A stretch of DNA of 24,764 nucleotides from RDXT01 sp033765305. Its GTDB lineage: Bacteria > Bacteroidota > Bacteroidia > J057. Each line of letters starts with the position of its first letter. Positions within the stretch are counted from its first letter, which is position 1. Positions 6,127-13,700 of this stretch are shown piece after piece. The stretch is from NCBI GenBank assembly GCA_033765305.1, contig JANRID010000075.1, positions 1 to 24,764 on the forward strand. The letters run 5' to 3'. The notes beneath the pieces are model-generated. The model searched no databases and was not told the origin of the DNA. It was given only the letters and a program-made list of their open reading frames with translations. Made by a program: the position numbers and the translations under genes.

Positions 6127-8466
6127 TCAGAGGGTACGAAGGGCGGCCCGGAGTTCGCCGTAGGCTTGCTCCACGGTGCTGCGGACCGTAGCCACCAGGC
6201 CGGCGAGCGGAGCAGGATCGTCGGGGGTTTTGCTGATGGATTCGATCCGGATAATGGTCTCGCGGATGGACTCGATTCCCAGAAAGGCCACCGAGCTTTT
6301 CAGCTTGTGGGCGGCTTTGCCCAGATCCGAATAGCTGGCCGACGCCAGATGGCGGTCGAGCGTATCGAGCATCTCGGGCGTCGTTTCGAGAAATTTATCG
6401 ATGGTCTTGCGGATGATGCCGGTATCCCCGTTGGAGATCTCGTGCAGGTAGTCGAGGTTGATGTACCGGAACTGCGACATAGGGGCTCCGTTTTCCAGTG
6501 AAACAGGGTGGCTGTTCTGGCCGTTCAGCACGGGTGCAGGCGCAGGCTCCGGGCTGCCCGGGACAAAATCTGCGGGAAGATACGTCAGGATTTTCTCGTA
6601 GAGCAACCCCGGATCGACGGGTTTGGAGATATAATCGTTCATGCCGATCTGGAAGCATTCTTCTGCGCTGGCGCTGAAGGCGTCCGCCGTCAGGGCAATG
6701 ATGGGCAGCTGCCCGGCAGGCCCGTCGAGCCGGCGGATCTGGCGTGTCGCCTCGTAGCCGTCCATTTCGGGCATCTGCAGATCCATGAGGATCAGGTGGT
6801 ATCCGCGCTCGCGGACCATGTCCAGCCCTTCCCGCCCGTTGTTGGCCACGGCGATCTCGATGCCCCAGCTTTTGAGCAGCTGCACCATCACCACCTGGTT
6901 GATGGGGCTGTCTTCGACCATCAGCACCTGGAGGCCCCGGATACGGGCAGGATCGACCTCGACGGCATCGATCGGCTGGCGGCGGTCGTCTTCCCCGACC
7001 TCCATGGTCAGGTCGAAGGTAAAGGTAGAGCCCATGCCCGGCTCGCTTTCCACCGAGATATTGCCGCCCTGGAGCTGCACCAGCTGGCGGACGATGGTCA
7101 GGCCCAGCCCGACGCCTCCGTAGCGGCGGGTCAGGTCGGGATCCAGCTGCTGGAAGCTGTCGAAAATCAGCTTCAGCTTATCCTGGGCAATGCCGATGCC
7201 GGTATCCTTGACGGAAAATTCCACCACAGCCTGGCCGTTTTCCATGCTGCGCACCCGCGCCGATACGCAGATGTAGCCTTTGATGGTGAACTTGATGGCA
7301 TTGCCCAGCAGGTTGAGGAGGATCTGGGTGAGGCGGACCGTGTCGCCGATGAGCCGCTGGGGCACATTGGGGGCGATTTCGAAGATGAGCTTGAGCGCCT
7401 TTTCCTTCACATAGAAATCCACCATGTTGCGGATGGAGTCGAATACCTGCTGGAGGCTGAAGTTCTGGCGGTGGAAATCGATCTTGCCTGCTTCGATCTT
7501 GGAGAGGTCGAGGATGTCGTTGACGACGGCGAGGAGGGTATCGCCGGCGGTTTTGATGATATTGAGGTACATGCGCTGCTCGTCGGAGAGCGGCGTGCGG
7601 AGCAGCATGCCGGTGAAGAGCAGGATGGGATTGAGCGGGGTTCGGATTTCGTGGCTGGTTTTGGCGAGGAATTCCTGGCGGAATTCGAGCTGCTTGAGGG
7701 CGATGGCCTTTTCGCGCACGAGGCGTTCGATCTCCTTGCGCTCGGTGATGTCCTGCACGGTGCTGATGAGGCGCACCGGGCGGCCCTGGGCATCGGTTTC
7801 AGCCATAGCCTTGAGGGCGATGTATTTCTCCTTGCCCTCCTTCGTCACGATCCGGTGGTCGATTTCGCAGCGGGTGCCATGCTCGCAGGATTCCCGGATG
7901 GCCTGGGCTACTGCGGCCTGGTCTTCCGGGTGCAGGGCGCCGATGTAGTCGGCCAGCGTGGTAAAGCGCGCGTCGGAGCCGAAGAGCGTGCCGAGCTGGG
8001 GGGAGGATTCGAGCTGATTGGTATGCAGGTCGAGCTCCCAGGATGCGACGCGGGCCATCTGCTGGGCCTGGTCGAGGCGGCGGAGCATCTGCTGGCGGCG
8101 GACGGCGTACGAGATGGCTTTCTGCAGGAGCTGGGCGGAGAGGATGCCTTTTTCGAGGAAGTCCTGCGCGCCCCGTTCCACAGCCCAGTTGCCGAGGTCA
8201 TCGGCATCGGCCGCACCGGTGAGCACGATGACCGGATAAGCCGGAAAGGCTTCGTGCAGGGACTCGAAGGTTTCAAGGCCGAAGCTGTCGGGCAGCTGCA
8301 GGTCCAGCAGGATCACATCGGGCTGCTCGCGCCGGATCAGCTCGCGGCCTGCCGCGAGCGTAACGGCATGCATCATCTCGAACCCATGCATGCCGGCCTC
8401 CCGCAAATACTCGCGGATGAGATGCGCGTCGGCAGGATTATCCTCGATGAGCAGTACCCGTACCAT
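6127..8466 (-). CDS. Soluble hybrid histidine kinase, REC-PAS-HisKA-HATPase-REC-HPt
   Basis: A 779-residue phosphorelay protein without membrane segments. In order: a receiver domain (1-125, acceptor Asp55 in LLDLQLPD, Lys106); PAS/PAC (about 135-245, ending TVQDITERKEIE); a coiled linker; HisKA with His272 in SHEIRTPLNP; HATPase_c with N box LLNLLGNAIKF (about 383-393), DTGIGI (421-426) and GGVGLGLTIV (450-459); a second receiver (512-632, Asp562 in MDLQMPEMDG, Lys615); a Pro-rich linker; and an HPt domain with His720 in AAHKLKSSVAF. All catalytic and acceptor residues are present, so a full His-Asp-His relay is possible in one chain. The N-terminal receiver implies that an upstream phosphodonor controls the kinase. 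I start at the ATG (8466), where the receiver strand begins; a GTG seven codons earlier is possible. The response regulator gene ends 28 bases upstream. Confidence 0.95.
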   Translation of the reverse strand: MVRVLLIEDNPADAHLIREYLREAGMHGFEMMHAVTLAAGRELIRREQPDVILLDLQLPDSFGLETFESLHEAFPAYPVIVLTGAADADDLGNWAVERGAQDFLEKGILSAQLLQKAISYAVRRQQMLRRLDQAQQMARVASWELDLHTNQLESSPQLGTLFGSDARFTTLADYIGALHPEDQAAVAQAIRESCEHGTRCEIDHRIVTKEGKEKYIALKAMAETDAQGRPVRLISTVQDITERKEIERLVREKAIALKQLEFRQEFLAKTSHEIRTPLNPILLFTGMLLRTPLSDEQRMYLNIIKTAGDTLLAVVNDILDLSKIEAGKIDFHRQNFSLQQVFDSIRNMVDFYVKEKALKLIFEIAPNVPQRLIGDTVRLTQILLNLLGNAIKFTIKGYICVSARVRSMENGQAVVEFSVKDTGIGIAQDKLKLIFDSFQQLDPDLTRRYGGVGLGLTIVRQLVQLQGGNISVESEPGMGSTFTFDLTMEVGEDDRRQPIDAVEVDPARIRGLQVLMVEDSPINQVVMVQLLKSWGIEIAVANNGREGLDMVRERGYHLILMDLQMPEMDGYEATRQIRRLDGPAGQLPIIALTADAFSASAEECFQIGMNDYISKPVDPGLLYEKILTYLPADFVPGSPEPAPAPVLNGQNSHPVSLENGAPMSQFRYINLDYLHEISNGDTGIIRKTIDKFLETTPEMLDTLDRHLASASYSDLGKAAHKLKSSVAFLGIESIRETIIRIESISKTPDDPAPLAGLVATVRSTVEQAYGELRAALRTL

Positions 8467-8494
8467 GTGTTCCCCGCTGGTCCTCACGGATCCT

Positions 8495-8944
8495 TTATTT
8501 CAGTTTCGGCAATTTTACCACATTGAACCAGAACAGCTCGATCGCTTTGAAGACCTCGAAGAACTGGTTGATGTCCACCGGCTTGGTGATGTAGCAGTTG
8601 GCGTGGAGCTCATAGGTCCGCTGAATGTCCTGCTCCGCCTCGGAAGTCGTGAGCACAATCACCGGGATGACCCGCAGGCGGGCATTCCGTTTGATCTCCA
8701 TAAGAACTTCTCGACCGTCCTTTTTAGGCAGGTTGAGGTCCAGCAGAATCAGATCCGGATAGGTCTCCCGATCGGCATAGGTGCCCTGCCGGAGCAGGCA
8801 ACGGAGCGCCTCTTCTCCATCCGGCACGATGTCCAGATGGATATGGTAGTCCCGGTTGCTTTCCTTCAGCGCCTCCTGAATCAGCCTCACGTCGCCCGGA
8901 TTGTTCTCTACGAGTAAAATATGCAAATTCCGCAGGTAACGCAT
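8495..8944 (-). CDS. Single-domain response regulator (Rcp1-like) with an altered acidic pocket
   Basis: A 149-residue stand-alone receiver without an output domain. The acceptor is Asp69 in LILLDLNLPKKDG, the switch residue Thr99 in VIVLTTSEAE, and the conserved lysine Lys121 in YITKPVD. The insertion around residues 50-62 and the C-terminal helix ending FWFNVVKLPK are those of Rcp1-type regulators, usually paired with phytochrome or other PAS-type kinases. The N-terminal motif, normally VEDNPGD, reads VENNPGD (12-18), so the second acidic residue that helps bind Mg2+ is Asn14. This could weaken or change phosphorylation. It is the first gene of the minus-strand block and probably acts with the hybrid kinase downstream; it may shuttle phosphate to or from the HPt domain (inference). 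Confidence 0.93.
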   Translation of the reverse strand: MRYLRNLHILLVENNPGDVRLIQEALKESNRDYHIHLDIVPDGEEALRCLLRQGTYADRETYPDLILLDLNLPKKDGREVLMEIKRNARLRVIPVIVLTTSEAEQDIQRTYELHANCYITKPVDINQFFEVFKAIELFWFNVVKLPKLK

Positions 8945-9169
8945 GCGTGCCGGATTAAACGGATGCTTTCTACTGGTGAATAGTCAAAACCCGGATGAAA
9001 CCGAGTGCAGGGTTGCTCTTCCGCACCTGTTGAAACGCGTGCATAAACTAACAGGATTTGACGGCATAAAAAAAACTGCCGCTGGATTATTTCTTACCCC
9101 GTGCGCAGCTGGCGGTTCCGGATTGCGTCGTAATTTGGATCGCTTCGGCAATTGCTGTTATGTTGCTGT
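8945..9169. other. Divergent intergenic region between the response regulator and fumarylacetoacetase
   Basis: These 225 bases must hold the leaders of both divergent genes. TAATTTGG at 9131 loosely resembles a -7 box for the plus-strand gene but has one base too few before TTTG. I found no convincing promoter for the regulator. An A8 run occurs at 9068. No convincing small gene. Confidence 0.4.
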
Positions 9170-10441
9170 ATGAGTACCCTCCCGCCTCCGGTGCACAGCT
9201 GGGTGGAAGTTCCGCCCGGCAGTGATTTTACCCTCCACAATTTCCCCCTGGGCATCGCCCGCCTGGCCGGCGGCCCGCCCGGGGCTGTGTCCATCCTGGG
9301 AGATTGGATCATCAGCCTCGATGCGCTGCAGGAGCTGCGCTACCTGGACTCCCTGCACCTGCCGCCGGGGATCTTCGCCCAGCCCCAGCTCAATGCCTTG
9401 CTGGCGCTGGGAGCCGGCCCGGGCCGCGCCCTCCGCGAGCGGCTGCAGGCGCTTTTCAGCGCCGAAGGCACCGGCGCCCTGCGCAATTACCCTGATTCTC
9501 AAGCCCGTATTCTCCACCCTGCCGCACAGGCCGAGCTGCTGATGCCGGTATCGGTCCGCAACTATACCGACTTCTATGCCAGCGAGCACCACGCCGCCAA
9601 TGTGGGCGCCATGTTCCGGGGCCGCGAACAGGCCCTGCTGCCCAACTGGAAGCACCTGCCCGTAGGCTACCACGGCCGCGCTTCTTCGATCTGCGTCTCC
9701 GGCACCCCCGTGCGCCGGCCCCTGGGCCAGATGAAGCCCGGCGATGGCCCGCCCGTCTTCGGACCCAGCCAGCGGCTGGACTTCGAGCTGGAGGTAGCCG
9801 CCGTCATCGGCGAGGGCAATGCCCTCGGCACCCGGATTCCGGCAGGCGAAGCAGAACGGCATATCGCGGGCTTCCTTCTCTTCAACGACTGGTCGGCCCG
9901 CGACATCCAGCAGTGGGAGTACCAGCCGCTGGGGCCGTTTCTGGGCAAAAACTTCGGCTCTACCGTCTCGCCCTGGATCGTGTCGCCCGACGCGCTGGCG
10001 CCCTTCCGCATCCCGGGGCCGGCGCAGGAGCCCGCCGTGCTCCCCTACCTGCACACCGAAGGCCTCAGCCATTACGATCTGCACCTGGAAGTGGATCTGG
10101 TGACGGCGGAAGGCGTCGCACAGGTGCTGAGCCGCAGCAGCCTGCGGCACCTGTACTGGTCCTTCGCGCAGCAGATCGCCCATCATACGGTCAACGGCTG
10201 CAACCTGGAGCCGGGCGACCTGCTGGCCTCGGGCACCATCAGCGGCCCGGAGCCGGAGAGCTTCGGCTCCATGCTCGAAATTGCCTGGCGGGGCGAACGT
10301 CCGGTCCTGCTGCCCGACGGCAGCAGCCGCAGCTTCGTCGAAGACGGCGACACCATCATCCTGCGCGGCTGGGGCGAACGGGACGGCCTGCGGGTAGGAT
10401 TCGGAGCGGCCCGGGCGCAGGTGCTGCCCGCCCTCAGCTGA
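9170..10441 (+). CDS. fahA: Fumarylacetoacetase
   Basis: A 423-residue enzyme, close to the usual 415-425, that hydrolyses 4-fumarylacetoacetate to fumarate and acetoacetate, the last step of tyrosine/homogentisate breakdown. The N-terminal SH3-like domain (1-120) includes FPLGIARL. The catalytic domain shows VRNYTDFYASEHHAANVG with metal ligand Asp134 and catalytic His141, PVGYHGRASS (164-173), LDFELEV with Glu206 and Glu208, LFNDWSARDIQ with Asp240, and FLGKNFGST with Lys260. These line up with the mammalian active-site residues (Asp126, His133, Glu199, Glu201, Asp233, Lys253) with a constant offset of 7-8. I use the ATG at 9170; an earlier TTG would add six residues of no family resemblance. 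No other tyrosine-catabolic gene is in the window. Confidence 0.96.
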   Translation: MSTLPPPVHSWVEVPPGSDFTLHNFPLGIARLAGGPPGAVSILGDWIISLDALQELRYLDSLHLPPGIFAQPQLNALLALGAGPGRALRERLQALFSAEGTGALRNYPDSQARILHPAAQAELLMPVSVRNYTDFYASEHHAANVGAMFRGREQALLPNWKHLPVGYHGRASSICVSGTPVRRPLGQMKPGDGPPVFGPSQRLDFELEVAAVIGEGNALGTRIPAGEAERHIAGFLLFNDWSARDIQQWEYQPLGPFLGKNFGSTVSPWIVSPDALAPFRIPGPAQEPAVLPYLHTEGLSHYDLHLEVDLVTAEGVAQVLSRSSLRHLYWSFAQQIAHHTVNGCNLEPGDLLASGTISGPEPESFGSMLEIAWRGERPVLLPDGSSRSFVEDGDTIILRGWGERDGLRVGFGAARAQVLPALS

Positions 10442-10783
10442 GCGGCATGCGCATGCAGGCCCGGCGCCGTGTAAGATTTTTGCAGTTCATGCAGAAATCC
10501 GATGCTCCATGCAGAAAAATATCGTAGCTTTATACGCATATATACTGAGCCATATCCGGGGAACTTTGTGTATCCACCTCCTAATTCGCAGCAAATCCAG
10601 AAACTGACCCCCCTGTTCCCGCTGTAGCCGGCTTGCCTCTTCTGCTGCCTGCCGGTTTTCCCCTGCCTCATTCCGCCTGTAACCTGATGTAAGACCCGCA
10701 GCCTTCCGGGCTGAATATCCGTGCCATCCGCGCGGCAGCTCCTCCCTTGGTTTTTATCCCAACTGATCCCCCATTTTTCTCCC
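10442..10783. other. 342-base leader of the sugar dehydrogenase gene
   Basis: No gene is apparent. It contains a 10-bp direct repeat CATGCAGAAA at 10488 and 10508 (20-base period, with a third partial copy CATGCAG at 10452), a -7-like TAGCTTTA at 10525 and another, GAACTTTG, at 10561. From about 10570 the sequence is pyrimidine-rich on the plus strand up to the ATG at 10784, which suggests a transcribed leader of about 200-250 bases. Confidence 0.5.
10488..10532 (+). promoter_or_regulatory. Direct repeats next to a candidate -7 box
   Basis: CATGCAGAAA occurs at 10488-10497 and 10508-10517, two helical turns apart, and the -7-like TAGCTTTA (five of six matches) follows at 10525-10532. No TTG is present at -33, so the repeats could bind an activator. 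Inference only. Confidence 0.3.
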
Positions 10784-13700
10784 ATGCATTTGCAATACGC
10801 TCCCATCCGCTCCGCAGCCCTGATGCTCAGCATCCTGGCGCTGGCCTGGGGTACCCTGGCGGCGCAGCCTGCCGATTTTTCAGACCAGCTGTACTACGGC
10901 GGCTTCAATCAGGCCGTCGGACTGACCTTCGATGAAAATGGCGTGATGTACGTCTGGGAAAAAGGCGGCCGCGTCTGGATCGTGGCCGACAGCGTCAAAC
11001 GCGCCGCGCCCCTGATCAACATCAGTGAAGAAGTAGGCAACTTCGGCGACCACGGCATGGTCGGCTTTGCCCTGGACCCCGACTACCTCAACACGGGGTA
11101 TATCTACCTGCTGTATGTCGTGGACCGGCATTACCTGATGAATTTCGGCACGCCGGCCTACAATCCGGTCCAGAACGAATACGATCAGGCCACCATCGGG
11201 CGCGTGACGCGCTACACGGTGAGCAACCCGGGCAATCCGGCGCTGGCGGCGGTGAATCCTGCCAGCCGGCTGGTGCTGGTCGGGGAGACGAAGGAAACCG
11301 GCATGCCCATCGTGCACAACTCGCACGGGGTCGGCTCGCTGGTATTCGGCACGGACGGCACGCTGCTCGTCTCCTGCGGCGACGGCGCCAGCTACAACGG
11401 CGCAGACGCCGGCGGCGCTACCGGCGGCAGCTACGCCGTGCAGGCTCTGGCCGACGGGATCATCCCCCCCGCCCAGAATGTCGGCGCATTCCGCTCCCAG
11501 ATGATGACCTCCCACAACGGCAAGGTGCTCCGCATCGACCCGGCCACCGGCAACGGCATTCCATCGAATCCTTTCTACCAGGCCGGCAGCCCGCGCTCGG
11601 CAACGTCCCGCACCTGGGCACTGGGCCTGCGCAACCCCTGCCGCATGACGCTGCGCCCCGGCACCGGCAGCCACAACCCCGCCGACGGCAATCCCGGCGT
11701 GCTGTACATCGGCGATGTAGGCTGGTATTCGGCGGAGGAACTCAACGTCTGTACGGCGCCTGCGCAGAATTTCGGATGGCCGCTCTTTGAAGGCATGGGC
11801 AATGCGCCCGATTACCCCGGCCTGAACCCGTTCAACCAGGAGGCGCCGGCGCCCGGCGGCTGCGGCCAGGCCTACTACCGCTTTGCCGACCTGCTGAAGC
11901 AGTGGAACGGCGGCGCGCTGCCTTCCTTCCCCGATCCCTGCAGCCCCGGCAGCTTCCTCAGCCCCGGCACCTACCGCCTCTTCGTGCATACCAAGCCGGC
12001 CGTGCGCTGGCGCGGCGGCGCTACGCTGGCCTCCCGCGACAACGTGGAGTTTACCGTCGGCGGGGCCGATGTGCCCGGGCCGACCTTCGGCGGCAACTGC
12101 TCCATGGGCGGCGTCTGGTACACCGGCACGGATTTTCCGGCGGAGTATCAGAACACGTATTTCCACTCCGATTACGGACAGAACTGGCTGCGCCGCTTCG
12201 TATTCTCCAACGACGACAAGATCCAGAGCGTGCACAACTTCGCGGTGGGCATCGGGGCCGTCGTCGGCTCCAACAGCCACCCCCTCGAAGGCGGCCTGTA
12301 CTACATCCGCTATCAGACGGAAGTGCGCAAGTATTATTATGGCGGAAACAAACCGCCGAAAGCCGTGGCCAGCCCGGCTGTATCGTCCACGGCAGCCAGC
12401 TCGTTGCTGGTCAATTTTACCGGCAGCGCCTCTTCCGACCCCGAAAACGGCGCGCTGAGCTACCTCTGGAACTTCGGCGACGGCAGCCCCGGCTCCGCCC
12501 TCGCCAATCCGGCGCATACCTTCACCGCGGCGCCCGGCGTGCCGGCCCTCTACACCGTGACGCTGACCGTCACCGACCCCGGCGGCCTGAGCAACAGCAC
12601 CTCCGTGATTGTGTCGCTGAACAATACCCCGCCCGTCATCGTCTCTTCCAGCCTCGACGGCATCAGCACCTATTCCATGGCAGGCAATACCGTGCTCCCG
12701 CTGAATGCCGTGGTGAACGATGCCGAGCACAGCCCGGCCCAGATCGGCTACGCCTGGCAGACGACCCTGCATCACGATACCCATACCCACCCGGAGGGCG
12801 TCGACAATACCCCTTCTACTTCGACCATCATTTCACCGCTGGGCTGCGACCCGCATTCCATCTATTTCTACCGCATTACCCTCACCGTCACCGATGCGGC
12901 AGGCCTCAGCGATACCCTGGTCAAGGATCTGTATCCCGACTGCCAGCCCCTGGCCCGCAACGATACGGCCAGCTACCTGCGCGGCGGCAGCACCGTCATC
13001 CAGGTGCTCGGCAATGACGACCACTTCGGCCAGGCCGATACCATGACGATTGCGGCAGTCACGCCGCCGCTGCATGGCACCTTGAGCTTCAATGCCCTTA
13101 CGGCATCCTTCACCTATCAGCACGGCGGCAGCCCAAGCGGCAGCGACAGCTTCACCTACACCTTCCTCGACAAGCTGGGCAACAGCGCCGGCACTGCGAC
13201 GGTCGTGCTCAATGAAGTGCCGCCGCCCAGCGTCGTCATCACGTCTCCCGCCGGCGGCCAGACCCTCGCCGGCTCCGCGCTCAGCGTCTCCTACAGCCTC
13301 GGCGGCACCCTGCTGCTGGCCGAAGGCCTGGAGTTTGTCCTCGACGGCGGTGCGCCGGTTCCGGACCCCAGCCTGGACGGCCAATTCACCCTGGAAAACC
13401 TGACGCCAGGCCCCCATACCCTGATCGCGCGGCTGCTGGGCAGCGGCAGCATTCCGCTCGTCATGCCGGAATCCAGCGACACGGTGCAGTTCACCACTAC
13501 CTCGCTCTCCGCTTCGATGGCCTACTACAAGATCCTGACGGTGGAATCGGACTACGTATACGGCTCGGCCCCGCATGCGCAGTTCCCGGTGCTGGTGTCC
13601 TTCACCGATCCCGACCTCCGCACCGCCGCCAACGGCGGATTTGTGCAGCATCCGGCAGGTTACGACATCGTATTTACCAGCACCGGCAATGCCGACCTGA

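Noticed and set aside
6508..8526. Plus-strand frame of 672 codons opposite the hybrid kinase
   Set aside because: Antisense shadow of a fully conserved kinase; no motif of its own.
8943..9173. 76-codon plus-strand frame across the divergent intergenic region
   Set aside because: Covers both leaders, starts at the regulator's start codon on the other strand and has no family resemblance.
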